Assembly (NCBI GenBank): GCA_036339375.1
Contig: JAYZBC010000078.1
Coordinates: 3,091 to 67,090 of the forward strand
Origin: JAYZBC01 sp036339375
GTDB taxonomy: Bacteria; Pseudomonadota; Alphaproteobacteria; MPNO01; UBA2964
Direction: 5' to 3'
Length of the DNA stretch: 64,000 nucleotides
Part shown: positions 18,497 through 27,335 of the stretch, piece after piece
Position numbering within the stretch: the first letter of the stretch is position 1
Layout of the letters: every line of letters starts with the position of its first letter
Made by a program: the position numbers and the translations under genes
Notes under the pieces: generated by a model
The model's database searches: none
What the model saw: the letters and a program-made list of their open reading frames with translations, nothing else
Told to the model about the DNA's origin: nothing

Positions 18497-19185
18497 AAGC
18501 TGCAATCATTGTTTTTCCGGGTTCTAATTGTGACCGAGACGTTCGGGTCGCCTTAGAAAACAACCTCGGCATAAAACCAAGAATGATTTGGCATAAAGAA
18601 ACAGAATTATCTTTTGTAGATTTAGTTGTCTTGCCAGGCGGTTTTTCATATGGAGATTATCTGCGGGCGGGTTGCATGGCAGCAAATTCCCCTGTGATGC
18701 GAGAAGTTGTAGAGAAGGCCAATAAGGGTGTGCCGATTCTTGGGATTTGTAACGGATTTCAAATACTATGTGAGAGTGAACTTTTACCGGGGGCGTTACT
18801 GCGTAATGCTGGTTTAAATTTTGTGTGTCGAGACGTTTATTTGAAGGTTACAAACGACAGAGCAATTTTCACTAAAGGGTATGGCCTTAATGAAGTAATC
18901 CGACTTCCAATTGCTCATCATGACGGCAATTATTTTGCTGACGAAAAAATACTAAAAAAGCTTGAAGACGAAAATAAAATCGCTTTTCGTTATTGTTCAG
19001 AGGATGGTGAATTAACAAATGATGCCAATCCAAATGGGTCCGCCAAACATATAGCAGGAATTTTGAATAATGAAGAAAACGTTTTGGGCATGATGCCCCA
19101 TCCAGAGAGACTCGCGGAACCAGCCCTTGGGGGCACTGATGGCCAGGTTTTATTTGAAACAATAGCCAAAGTCCTCGGAAATTAG
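18493..19185 (+). CDS. purQ: FGAM synthase glutaminase subunit PurQ
   Basis: A 230-residue class I glutamine amidotransferase. GICNGFQIL near residue 85 holds the catalytic Cys and MMPHPERL near residue 205 the catalytic His with the Glu of the triad. VVLPGGFSYGDYLRAG is the oxyanion/glutamine site. It starts at ATG 18493 in an ATGA overlap with purS. It passes ammonia to PurL, encoded 10 nt downstream. Confidence 0.97.
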   Translation: MKAAIIVFPGSNCDRDVRVALENNLGIKPRMIWHKETELSFVDLVVLPGGFSYGDYLRAGCMAANSPVMREVVEKANKGVPILGICNGFQILCESELLPGALLRNAGLNFVCRDVYLKVTNDRAIFTKGYGLNEVIRLPIAHHDGNYFADEKILKKLEDENKIAFRYCSEDGELTNDANPNGSAKHIAGILNNEENVLGMMPHPERLAEPALGGTDGQVLFETIAKVLGN

Positions 19186-19195
19186 CTTTTACAAA

Positions 19196-21391
19196 ATGAA
19201 AATTACCCCCGAAATGATTACGGAGCACGGACTAACCAGTGAAGAGTTTGACCGCCTGATCCAAATTTTGGGGAGGGAACCTAACTTAGTTGAACTCGGC
19301 ATTTTTTCGGTAATGTGGTCCGAACATTGTTCCTACAAGTCATCACGCCGCTGGCTACAGAAACTTCCAACAGAGGCACCTTGGGTTATCCAGGGTCCGG
19401 GTGAAAATGCTGGCGTCGTTGATATCGGTGATGGACAAGCAGCTGTTTTTAAAATGGAAAGCCACAATCATCCATCTTTTATAGAACCCTACCAAGGAGC
19501 AGCAACTGGGGTGGGTGGTATTTTAAGAGATATTTTTACGATGGGTGCACGCCCAGTATGCAACATAAATGCTTTACGTTTTGGTGATCCTAATGAAGCT
19601 AAAACGCGGCATTTGGTCTCTGGGGTAGTGGCCGGAATCGGTGGGTATGGAAATTGCGTTGGGGTGCCAACAGTAGGTGGAGAATGTGAATTTCATAGCA
19701 GTTATGACGGCAATATTCTGGTAAATGCCATGACTGTCGGCCTAACGGAGAAAAATCGAATTTTTTACTCGGCAGCTACGGGAGTAGGCAATGCCGTAGT
19801 ATACGTGGGCTCTAAAACAGGTCGGGATGGGATTCACGGCGCAACCATGGCTTCAGCCGAATTTGATGATAACTCTGAAGTTAAACGTCCCACCGTTCAG
19901 GTTGGCGATCCTTTTACTGAAAAACTTTTGATAGAGGCTTGCCTAGAGTTGATGGCTACCAACGCCATTGTTGCCATACAAGACATGGGGGCTGCTGGTC
20001 TAACGTCCTCTTCAGTAGAAATGACTTCAAAAGGGGGAGTTGGGATTGAACTTGATATAGATATGGTTCCTGTACGCGAAGAAAAAATGACGCCATATGA
20101 GATCATGCTCTCTGAAAGCCAAGAACGAATGTTAATTGTTCTCAAGCAAGGTGCGGAAAAAAAGGCTCGCAAAATTTTTGAGAAATGGGAGCTCGATTTT
20201 TCTGTGATCGGACGATTAACTGCCACGAAACATTTGGTATTGAAAAAAGCGGAAATAATAGTAGCAGACATTCCCCTAGCACCTTTGGTATCTCAGGCAC
20301 CAAATTACGATCGCAAAAGGAGTAAACCTCCCTCGCCTAAAATCTTACCCAAAGTTCTACCCAACTTTGAAACACCAATTGAAAAAGCCCTTTTGAAATT
20401 ATTAGGATCTTCTGACCTTTGTTCGAAACGCTGGATTTGGGAACAATACGATCACATGGTGATGGCGGATACCGTTCAAGGCCCAGGTGGTGATGCAGCG
20501 GTAATTCGCGTCCACGGGACCGACAAAGGTTTGGCAATTACCTCAGATTGTACACCTCGTTATTGTTTTGCTGATCCAAAGGAGGGGGGAAAACAAGCAG
20601 TTGTGGAAGCCTGGCGAAATTTGATTTCAGTAGGCGCACGTCCGTTGGCGGTAACAGACAACCTTAATTTTGGAAACCCGGAACGACCCGAAATTATGGC
20701 CCAATTCGCGGAATGTATTAGCGGAATGGCGGATGCCTGTAAAAAACTCCAATTTCCTGTTGTTTCAGGAAACGTGTCTTTTTACAACGAAACCAAAGGA
20801 AAGGCCATTTTACCGACCCCTGTCATTGGCGCAATTGGTGTAATTGACAATATAAAACAAATGACAAATCTAAAATTGAAAAGAAAAAACGAAGCGATTG
20901 TTTTAATCGGAGAAACAAATGAGCATATAGGGGCGTCGATTTGGCTGCGCGAAATTGGAAATCTAGAGGCTGGTCCACCACCAAAAGTTAATCTTGAATT
21001 AGAAAATAAAAATGGGAGGCAGGTTCAAAAACTAATCTCAACAGGATTAGCAACAGCATGCCATGATATTTCAGATGGTGGGTTGTTGGTAGCCCTAGCC
21101 GAAATGGTTTTAGGCGGTAATATTGGTTGTAGCATTTCTATACCAAGGGAAATTCAATCGAAAAATGGGTGGCTTTTCGGCGAGGATCAAGGCCGGTACT
21201 TAATTACAACAAACAACCCCGAAAAGGTATTAACGCTCGCCAGGAAAGAAAAAGTATATGCTAAAAACATAGGGAAAACGGGTGGCCTTGCGTTGACAGT
21301 GAGTGGAGAGACTCCTATATCAATAAAAGAAATGCGGGTTGCACACGAAGGTTGGTTGCCAAATTTCATGGCCAAAAGTCGAACGTCTTAG
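19196..21391 (+). CDS. purL: FGAM synthase large subunit PurL
   Basis: A 731-residue small-type PurL that uses ATP and ammonia to convert FGAR to FGAM. MWSEHCSYKSSR near residue 40, MESHNHPSFIEPYQGAATG near residue 85 and GVGGILRDIFTMGARP are the conserved nucleotide and FGAR sites. The duplicated AIRS-type halves are both present. It works with PurS and PurQ encoded just upstream in the same operon. No truncation or frameshift is visible. Confidence 0.98.
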   Translation: MKITPEMITEHGLTSEEFDRLIQILGREPNLVELGIFSVMWSEHCSYKSSRRWLQKLPTEAPWVIQGPGENAGVVDIGDGQAAVFKMESHNHPSFIEPYQGAATGVGGILRDIFTMGARPVCNINALRFGDPNEAKTRHLVSGVVAGIGGYGNCVGVPTVGGECEFHSSYDGNILVNAMTVGLTEKNRIFYSAATGVGNAVVYVGSKTGRDGIHGATMASAEFDDNSEVKRPTVQVGDPFTEKLLIEACLELMATNAIVAIQDMGAAGLTSSSVEMTSKGGVGIELDIDMVPVREEKMTPYEIMLSESQERMLIVLKQGAEKKARKIFEKWELDFSVIGRLTATKHLVLKKAEIIVADIPLAPLVSQAPNYDRKRSKPPSPKILPKVLPNFETPIEKALLKLLGSSDLCSKRWIWEQYDHMVMADTVQGPGGDAAVIRVHGTDKGLAITSDCTPRYCFADPKEGGKQAVVEAWRNLISVGARPLAVTDNLNFGNPERPEIMAQFAECISGMADACKKLQFPVVSGNVSFYNETKGKAILPTPVIGAIGVIDNIKQMTNLKLKRKNEAIVLIGETNEHIGASIWLREIGNLEAGPPPKVNLELENKNGRQVQKLISTGLATACHDISDGGLLVALAEMVLGGNIGCSISIPREIQSKNGWLFGEDQGRYLITTNNPEKVLTLARKEKVYAKNIGKTGGLALTVSGETPISIKEMRVAHEGWLPNFMAKSRTS

Positions 21392-21415
21392 GGTAGACCT
21401 AGCGAGGATCAAAAT

Positions 21416-21652
21416 ATGCCAATGGACCCTGGAGAAATTGAGCGCTTGATTAAGGAAGCGCTACCAGATGCTGAAGTTACGTTAGAGGATTTAGTGGGTG
21501 ATGCAGATCATTGGTCTGCCAAGATCGTCTCCGCTTCTTTTGTCGGAAAATCGCGCGTTCAGCAGCATCAGATGGTTTATAGTGCACTTAAGGGTAGAAT
21601 GGGGGGTGAACTACACGCCTTAGCATTACAAACATCCCCTCCAGAGAGCTAA
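21416..21652 (+). CDS. BolA family protein
   Basis: A 78-residue BolA-like protein. IKEALPDAEVTLEDLVGDADHWSA and SRVQQHQMVYSALKGRM contain the conserved His residues that, with a monothiol glutaredoxin, coordinate a shared [2Fe-2S] cluster. It begins 24 nt after purL and 49 nt before the grxD partner, the standard alphaproteobacterial arrangement. It is closer in size to the IbaG/BolA-like group than to the longer stress BolA. Confidence 0.93.
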   Translation: MPMDPGEIERLIKEALPDAEVTLEDLVGDADHWSAKIVSASFVGKSRVQQHQMVYSALKGRMGGELHALALQTSPPES

Positions 21653-21701
21653 AAACTGTCGTCGCTGACACGGTATTTATAAACAAACGTAGGTGAAAGT
21701 T

Positions 21702-22040
21702 ATGAGTCAAAATTTGACATTTGATAGAATAAAACAAGATGTTTCTGAAAATGAAATTGTATTGTTTATGAAGGGTACACCAGTTTTTCCACAATGCGGG
21801 TTTTCCGCTACTGTTGTCCAGGTACTCACACATTTAGGGGTGCAATTTAAGGGAATAAATGTTCTTGAAGACCCTGAATTGAGGGAGGGTGTTAAGGAAT
21901 ATAGTAGCTGGCCCACCATACCCCAACTTTACGTTAAAGGTGAGTTTGTGGGGGGGTGTGATATAATCAGGGAAATGTTTGAGTCTGGAGAATTAGTAGA
22001 GTTTATGAATACCAATGGTGTAGAGGTTAACCTAAAATAA
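21702..22040 (+). CDS. grxD: Monothiol glutaredoxin, Grx4/GrxD family
   Basis: A 112-residue monothiol glutaredoxin that carries [2Fe-2S] clusters with BolA. LFMKGTPVFPQCGFS gives the CGFS active site near residue 30, and WPTIPQLYVKGEFVGGCDI is the glutathione-binding half. The start at ATG 21702 is set by AGGTG 6 nt upstream; a GTG three codons earlier overlaps that ribosome binding site. Ends the purL-bolA-grxD unit. Confidence 0.96.
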   Translation: MSQNLTFDRIKQDVSENEIVLFMKGTPVFPQCGFSATVVQVLTHLGVQFKGINVLEDPELREGVKEYSSWPTIPQLYVKGEFVGGCDIIREMFESGELVEFMNTNGVEVNLK

Positions 22041-22084
22041 TAAGGCCTATCGTGCGAATATAACCAAGAAAATGAGGTATTTCG

Positions 22085-22486
22085 ATGGCACTCATTAAAA
22101 CCAAAGGATTGGCACATTTTACCATTCCGGTAACAGACACCGTGCGCAGTCAAAAATTTTACGAAGATGTTTTGGGCATGAAATCAGTGCAAGTGAACCA
22201 TGAGAGAGGGATGGTATTCATGGATTCCGGAGGGGATTGTGTAATTTTAACAAAAACAGAGAATCCGATTTCAACCGCTGAAGAACGGGACATACATCAC
22301 GCTTGGGTTGTTGAACATGAGGAATATGAGGATGCCGTTAAAGCTCTAAAAGAAAATAAGAGCATAGACTTTTTGTTCGATGAGGACCGACAAGGCGGAG
22401 CTGTTAATGGGCCACGTGCTTATTTTCATGATCCTGACGGTAATGTGCTCGAAATCATCGATCTCACTAGCTATAAGGGAAACTAA
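22085..22486 (+). CDS. VOC (glyoxalase/bleomycin-resistance) family protein, copy 1
   Basis: A 133-residue single VOC domain. LAHFTIPVTDTVRSQKFYEDVLG at residues 11-33 and the C-terminal FHDPDGNVLEIIDLTSY give the beta-alpha-beta metal site, with probable ligands His13, His/Glu in the middle and Glu near 124. It shares the block DRQGG-VNGPR with the next gene. The function of such single-domain VOC proteins ranges from glyoxalase to fosfomycin resistance; none can be assigned. It follows grxD by 44 nt. Confidence 0.85.
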   Translation: MALIKTKGLAHFTIPVTDTVRSQKFYEDVLGMKSVQVNHERGMVFMDSGGDCVILTKTENPISTAEERDIHHAWVVEHEEYEDAVKALKENKSIDFLFDEDRQGGAVNGPRAYFHDPDGNVLEIIDLTSYKGN

Positions 22487-22896
22487 TGTCAAAACCTGAC
22501 TTACAGGGGCTTGCGCATTTCAGTATTCCGGTAAGTAACATCGCCGAGAGTAAAAAGTTTTATACTGAAATTGTCGGTTGCCGCCATCTTTTCACCACAC
22601 CTCCAGAAAACATGTCTTTCCTCGACGCAGGTGGGATGTGCATTATCTTGTGTCAACGTGAAGCCCCAATCAATCCGATGTTGGATGACCACAACGGCGT
22701 GCATCATTCCTTTATGCTCAAGTCAGAGGAATTCGAGGCAGCTTTGATCCATCTGCGGGAAAATAACGTTGAGATTTTTTTTGAGGAAGACCGACAAGGC
22801 GGAGTTGTCAACGGTCCGCGCTGTTACTTCCGAGACCCAGACGGAACAGTCCTGGAATTTATTGATTTAACAAACTATTCCGGAGCGCAACAATAA
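22486..22896 (+). CDS. VOC family protein, copy 2
   Basis: A 136-residue VOC protein paralogous to the gene before it. LAHFSIPVSNIAESKKFY opens the domain and FRDPDGTVLEFIDLTNYSG closes it, and EEDRQGGVVNGPR matches copy 1 almost residue for residue. Its ATG shares one base with the TAA of copy 1 (TAATG), so the two are translationally coupled. VOC enzymes often need two or four modules per active unit, so the pair may form a heterodimer. Confidence 0.85.
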   Translation: MSKPDLQGLAHFSIPVSNIAESKKFYTEIVGCRHLFTTPPENMSFLDAGGMCIILCQREAPINPMLDDHNGVHHSFMLKSEEFEAALIHLRENNVEIFFEEDRQGGVVNGPRCYFRDPDGTVLEFIDLTNYSGAQQ

Positions 22897-22900
22897 ATAA

Positions 22901-22920
22901 GAGAAAAAAGCCTTTTTCTC
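22901..22920. terminator. Bidirectional hairpin terminator between VOC copy 2 and rpsD
   Basis: GAGAAAAA and TTTTTCTC form a perfect 8-bp stem around a 4-nt AGCC loop, 4 nt after the VOC stop and 13 nt before the convergent rpsD stop. The A/T-rich arms give a U-tract on either strand. The stem is weak in G+C, so efficiency is uncertain. Confidence 0.5.
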
Positions 22921-22933
22921 CAAATGACCCCTG

Positions 22934-23551
22934 CTAACGAGAATAGAATTCGATAACTAAATTTGGCTCCATTTGGACAGGATAAGGTACATCTCCTAAT
23001 ACCGGTGTACGAGTCAAGCTCCCTTTCATAATGCGATGGTCAACGTCGATGTAGTCTGGTACATCCCGTTCCGGGCTATCTATAGCATCCAGGACCATTG
23101 GAACTTCGCGTGATTTTTCTTTTACCTCTATAACATCACCTTCCTTTACACGATAAGAAGGTATATTAACACGCTTCCCATTAACGCGAATATGGCCGTG
23201 GTTGATGAACTGCCGAGCGGCAAACACAGTCGGTACAAATTTCATACGGTAGATGACTGCATCAAGACGTTTCTCTAATAATCCAATCAAATTTTCAGAT
23301 GTATCTCCCTTTCGGCGCAAAGCTTCTTCGTAAACCCGACGAAATTGTTTTTCAGTAATATTACCGTAATATCCCTTTAACTGCTGTTTTGCATTCAGCT
23401 GCGTCCCAAAATCTGATGGTTTTCTGCGTCGTGATTGACCGTGTTCACCCGGTCGATATTCACGGCTATTAAAGGGAGACTTAGGCCGACCCCAAAGATT
23501 ACACATTAAACGTCGATTTATTTTATACTTTGCACTGATCCTTTTGCTCAT
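22934..23551 (-). CDS. rpsD: 30S ribosomal protein S4
   Basis: A 205-residue S4 of normal length, which binds 16S rRNA and nucleates 30S assembly. The N-terminal KYKINRRLMCNLWGRPKSP and the S4 RNA-binding domain (RLDAVIYRMKF, RQFINHGHIRVNG) are intact. It is a single-gene unit, as often in alphaproteobacteria rather than part of an alpha operon. It is preceded by an unusually G+C-rich leader, noted separately. Confidence 0.98.
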   Translation of the reverse strand: MSKRISAKYKINRRLMCNLWGRPKSPFNSREYRPGEHGQSRRRKPSDFGTQLNAKQQLKGYYGNITEKQFRRVYEEALRRKGDTSENLIGLLEKRLDAVIYRMKFVPTVFAARQFINHGHIRVNGKRVNIPSYRVKEGDVIEVKEKSREVPMVLDAIDSPERDVPDYIDVDHRIMKGSLTRTPVLGDVPYPVQMEPNLVIEFYSR

Positions 23552-23660
23552 GCTTTTTTTATCCTAGTTTTTTTCTTTTTGTCCCGATAGTCCGGCCCGG
23601 TAATCCAGGGGCGTGGTCTAAAACCCCACATTCTCGGAAGTGGTGGCGCACTATAGGGAA
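23552..23660 (-). promoter_or_regulatory. Structured G+C-rich leader of rpsD
   Basis: Read on the minus strand, the 110 nt before rpsD are much richer in G and C than surrounding spacers. They carry interleaved complementary runs: GTGGGG followed 7 nt later by CCACGCCCC, and a CCGGGCCGG block. GTGG/CCAC and GGGG/CCCC cannot pair at once in a simple hairpin and could make a pseudoknot. S4 autoregulates through a leader pseudoknot in Escherichia coli, so a similar role is possible but unproven here. Confidence 0.3.
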
Positions 23661-23691
23661 TTAAATTTTAAAGTAAAGGTAAAAGCCATAA

Positions 23692-25320
23692 CTATGCCGC
23701 CTCTTCTTTCCCAACCTCATTATTTTCCAAGATCGTTTCCGATATTTTTTCTGCCATCATTATGACACAAGCATTTGTGTGTGCTGAAATCAAATCAGGC
23801 ATTGCAGCAGCATCTACAACGCGTAACCCTTGCATGCCACGAACCCGGCATTCAGGATCTAAAACCGATTCTGGACCCTGCCCCATTGGACAAGTACACG
23901 TTGGATGCTCAACCGTAACAACCGTATTACGAATAAACTCATCAATCTCGTCATCTGTTTTGATAGCGGGTCCAGGTTCTAATTCTTCCCCACGATAAGG
24001 ATCCATTGGACTTTGGTAAGCGACCTCCCTTGCACGCTTAAAACCCTCCCTAAGCCGAGGTAAGTCATCGGGTGCAGAAAAGAAATTAAAAAACACACGG
24101 ACAGGGTCTAGCGGATTGTCAGAACGAAGAAGCACCTCGCCCCGGCTATCAGGATGCAATAAAACAGGTCTGATACCATACCCATCTTCATAAGGGCGCT
24201 TAATTCCAGGAAACCATACTCCCGCGTGAGGCGGTATCCCCCTAAACAAAAACTCTATGTCTGGCACAGCCAATTCGGGTCGTGTTTTGATAAAAGCGTG
24301 CATTCCTCCCGGAACCACGGTAGCGGGCCCGGTCCCGAAGAGGTAAGCACGAACCATACTTAAAGCAACTCGATCAAAACGGAGGTCTTCACGGAACTTA
24401 CTCGTATTTTTTGGCCGCGAAAAAAACGTCGAAGCTGTGAGGTGATCCTGAAGATTTTTTCCAACCGGTAGATCAAGGACAGGTTCTATTCCGACTTCCT
24501 TCAAATGGTCAGCAGGGCCAATCCCCGATAACATTAAAAGTTGGGGGGAATTGAAAACGCCGCCAGAAAGTATCACTTCCCGGGTTGCAACGGCTTCGAC
24601 GACATTTCTTCCTTTTATATACTCAACTCCCACGGCTTGGGATCCTTGCAACAATACACGGCTAGTATGAGCACGAGTAATCACCGTCAGATTGTTTCGC
24701 CTATTCGCTGGACGTAAGAACGCCACAGCGGAAGAACAGCGTTTTCCATTTTTGATGGTATATTGACTTCGGCCAAATCCTTCCTGCATCACACCGTTGT
24801 AATCCTCCGTAAAGGCATAACCAGCTGCCTTACCAGCTTCTATCCAAGCATCAAATAATGGGTCTTGAGTTTTCGCCCAAGTCGTCCCGAGAGGTCCTGC
24901 ACCGCCACGCCGATCATCTTCACCGCCCTCCCAAGCTTCACAACGCTTGAAATATGGCAACACATCAGAATAAGACCACCCTAAAGCCCCCTTTTGCGCC
25001 CACCGGTCATAATCTCCGGGATGCCCTCGTGTGTAAGCCATGACATTGACGGAACTGGAACCCCCAATCACTTTACCCCTTTTTATATTCAAAATGCGGC
25101 CATTCAGCCCAGCATCGGGCTCAGCTTTGTATTTCCAGTCATGTAGCTGGTGCTCATGCATTTTACCCATACCGATGGGAATATGGATGAGTGGATCTAT
25201 GTCGTGCCCGCCAGCCTCGAGCAATAAAACGCGGATGGATGGGTCTGCGCTCAAGCGGTTTGCGAGGACACATCCTGCCGAACCAGCGCCGACAATGATA
25301 AAGTCAAATTCTTGGGGCAT
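23692..25320 (-). CDS. GMC family FAD-dependent oxidoreductase (choline dehydrogenase-like)
   Basis: A 542-residue glucose-methanol-choline oxidoreductase. The FAD Rossmann motif FIIVGAGSAGCVLANRLS is at residue 7 and RGKVIGGSSSVNVMAYTRG near residue 83. The C-terminal catalytic pair is His in EHPTCTCPMG and His in SAHTNA. ATG at 25320 is chosen because AAGG lies 6 nt upstream; 17 further codons are open but do not match the family. Probable primary-alcohol dehydrogenase, with substrate unknown. It diverges from a Rieske operon. Confidence 0.92.
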   Translation of the reverse strand: MPQEFDFIIVGAGSAGCVLANRLSADPSIRVLLLEAGGHDIDPLIHIPIGMGKMHEHQLHDWKYKAEPDAGLNGRILNIKRGKVIGGSSSVNVMAYTRGHPGDYDRWAQKGALGWSYSDVLPYFKRCEAWEGGEDDRRGGAGPLGTTWAKTQDPLFDAWIEAGKAAGYAFTEDYNGVMQEGFGRSQYTIKNGKRCSSAVAFLRPANRRNNLTVITRAHTSRVLLQGSQAVGVEYIKGRNVVEAVATREVILSGGVFNSPQLLMLSGIGPADHLKEVGIEPVLDLPVGKNLQDHLTASTFFSRPKNTSKFREDLRFDRVALSMVRAYLFGTGPATVVPGGMHAFIKTRPELAVPDIEFLFRGIPPHAGVWFPGIKRPYEDGYGIRPVLLHPDSRGEVLLRSDNPLDPVRVFFNFFSAPDDLPRLREGFKRAREVAYQSPMDPYRGEELEPGPAIKTDDEIDEFIRNTVVTVEHPTCTCPMGQGPESVLDPECRVRGMQGLRVVDAAAMPDLISAHTNACVIMMAEKISETILENNEVGKEEAA

Positions 25321-25410
25321 ATCTAACCTTAAATTACAAACAAAATATATTTTCCAAAGAAATTGAAACAATCATACCCAACATGTTGTAATCCTTTTCA
25401 ATTTTTAAAA

Positions 25411-25434
25411 AAAACATTTCGCCTGAGATGTTTT
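25411..25434. promoter_or_regulatory. Hairpin in the GMC / Rieske divergent spacer
   Basis: AAAACATTTC, loop GCCT, GAGATGTTTT form a 10-bp stem with one G-T wobble. On the minus strand the stem is followed directly by a T-run of eight (counting the stem end), like an intrinsic terminator or attenuator in the leader of the GMC gene. A 10-bp palindrome CAACATGTTG lies nearby at 25379-25388. Direction and role are not certain. Confidence 0.35.
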
Positions 25435-25571
25435 CAAAATTTTTTCCAAAACCCTCTCTTCAGTTTAATCTTGAATCCAGGAGATACCAACCTAAGATCC
25501 ATATCTTTTCTTATCCTTTTGCTGAAACCATTCTATAGGTTATTCTTTAAGTGAATTTTAGGAGCCACACG

Positions 25572-26819
25572 ATGGAAAGTATAAATTTAAGCGACCCCAC
25601 GCCATTTACTTGGGCCACAAATGATTTTTCTCAAGTACCCTTCCGCGTTTACACAGATCCTGAAATTTATGAACGAGAGCAAAATTTTTTGTTCCAGGGT
25701 CGAACTTGGCATTTTCTGTGTCTAGAAGTCGAGTTACCAAACCAAGGCGACTACAAAATGACCCAAATCGGTGATGCCCCCATCATTGTAGTCAGGGATG
25801 AAAAGGGTGACATCAACGCACTAGTCAACCGTTGTGCCCATAAAGGATCGTTGGTTTGCTATAAGCCACGCGGCAACATCAAAGAGTTTGCATGTATATA
25901 CCATAATTGGACCTATGATCTTCGTGGAAAACTTACCGGAGTGGCGTTTTCTCGAGGCGTAGGCGGCAAAGGCGGACTAACCCAAGAATTTAAACACAGC
26001 GAACATAATTTGGAAAAAATTAGAGTGGAAATTTGCCGGGGGCTAGTGATGGGAACATTTAGTGAAGAAACCCCCAGTTTTGCCCAATATATAGGACCCG
26101 AATTATTGGCCAGTATAGACCGGGTTTTTATCAAACCTCTTAAGGTACTCGGCTACCATAGCCAAATTCTCCCCAACAACTGGAAGCTTTATGTAGAAAA
26201 CAACAAGGATTCGTATCATGCAAGCCTCCTACATGTTTTTCACAACACATTTGGTGTTGTGCGACCAACTATGGGTGGTGGAATAAAAATTAGCGAGAGC
26301 GGATGGCATCACTTAAGTTATACAGAGCGAACAGAAATTAAGGATGATGAAATAGGTAAAGAAAAAGTCCGTTCACTCAACGACCAATATAAACTTGCTG
26401 ATTCATCAATGATGAGACACGAACTTGAACTTGGAGACACCATTACAAATTCAATTCAAACCGTTTTTCCGACTTTAGTTATCCAACAAATTTTAAACGC
26501 CTTGGCTGTCCGCCAGTTGATACCACGCGGGGTCAATAAAAGTGAACTACTTTGGACAGTTTTGGGTTTTGAAGACGACAGTGCGGAAATTAAAGAATTG
26601 AGGCTCAAGGTAAATAATCTAGTTGGGCCAGCAGGGTTTATTTCTATGGAGGATGGATGCGTTGGTGGGTTTATACAAAAAGCTGCGAAGGCAGATGTCG
26701 AAGCTAAAACCGTTCTCCCTATGGGAGGAACAACTATTGCGCCGAGCAAAGGTTCTCGAGTGACAGAAGCTGCCGTACGTGGATTTTGGAAGGGTTGGCG
26801 TGAATGCATGAAACTTTAA
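25572..26819 (+). CDS. Rieske non-heme iron dioxygenase, alpha subunit
   Basis: A 415-residue ring-hydroxylating oxygenase alpha subunit. The Rieske cluster ligands are C88-x-H90 and C108-x2-H111 (NRCAH, CIYH). The mononuclear iron site is D213-x2-H216-x4-H221 in KDSYHASLLH. AGGAG 7 nt before ATG 25572 sets the start. The beta-subunit gene follows 13 nt later. It most resembles the anthranilate/salicylate-type class; the substrate is not known. No ferredoxin or reductase gene is nearby. Confidence 0.92.
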   Translation: MESINLSDPTPFTWATNDFSQVPFRVYTDPEIYEREQNFLFQGRTWHFLCLEVELPNQGDYKMTQIGDAPIIVVRDEKGDINALVNRCAHKGSLVCYKPRGNIKEFACIYHNWTYDLRGKLTGVAFSRGVGGKGGLTQEFKHSEHNLEKIRVEICRGLVMGTFSEETPSFAQYIGPELLASIDRVFIKPLKVLGYHSQILPNNWKLYVENNKDSYHASLLHVFHNTFGVVRPTMGGGIKISESGWHHLSYTERTEIKDDEIGKEKVRSLNDQYKLADSSMMRHELELGDTITNSIQTVFPTLVIQQILNALAVRQLIPRGVNKSELLWTVLGFEDDSAEIKELRLKVNNLVGPAGFISMEDGCVGGFIQKAAKADVEAKTVLPMGGTTIAPSKGSRVTEAAVRGFWKGWRECMKL

Positions 26820-26832
26820 GGAGCAATGTATA

Positions 26833-27327
26833 ATGTCGAGTATATCGAAAATCGACAAAAAATTACCAATACGCCTACGCATTGAGGCTTTAATAGCTGA
26901 TTACATTCATTGTATTGATGAGGATCAATTGGAGGACTGGCCCGAATTTTTTACTGAGGACGCCCAATATCGAGTTTTTACACGTGAAAATTTTGACCTC
27001 AAACTTCCGGTTGCCCTTATTTACTGCGACGGTCGAGGCATGCTCAAAGATCGTATTTCCGCCTTACGGACGGCCAATATTTTTGAACCGCACGTTTATT
27101 GTCATCTGACAAGTGCAATTAAATTGTTAGAAAATGAAAATAAAATGCAACGTATACAATCAAATTTTACAGTCATTAGAACCATGTCAGAAGGAGATAT
27201 GACAATTTTTGCTTGCGGCAAAACCTTTGACACAATTGTCGAAATAGATGGCGTGCTGAAATTTAAAAAGAGGGATATAATTCTCGACTCAAGACGAATC
27301 GACACACTTCTGGTTGTTCCCATTTAG
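26833..27327 (+). CDS. Ring-hydroxylating dioxygenase, beta subunit
   Basis: A 164-residue SnoaL/NTF2-like beta subunit. EALIADYIHCIDEDQLEDWPEFF at the N-terminus and the C-terminal FKKRDIILDSRRIDTLLVVPI fit the family. It has a structural role with the alpha subunit encoded 13 nt upstream, forming an alpha3beta3 hexamer in relatives. AAGGAG lies 9 nt before the ATG. Confidence 0.88.
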   Translation: MSSISKIDKKLPIRLRIEALIADYIHCIDEDQLEDWPEFFTEDAQYRVFTRENFDLKLPVALIYCDGRGMLKDRISALRTANIFEPHVYCHLTSAIKLLENENKMQRIQSNFTVIRTMSEGDMTIFACGKTFDTIVEIDGVLKFKKRDIILDSRRIDTLLVVPI

Positions 27328-27335
27328 GCTTTCCA

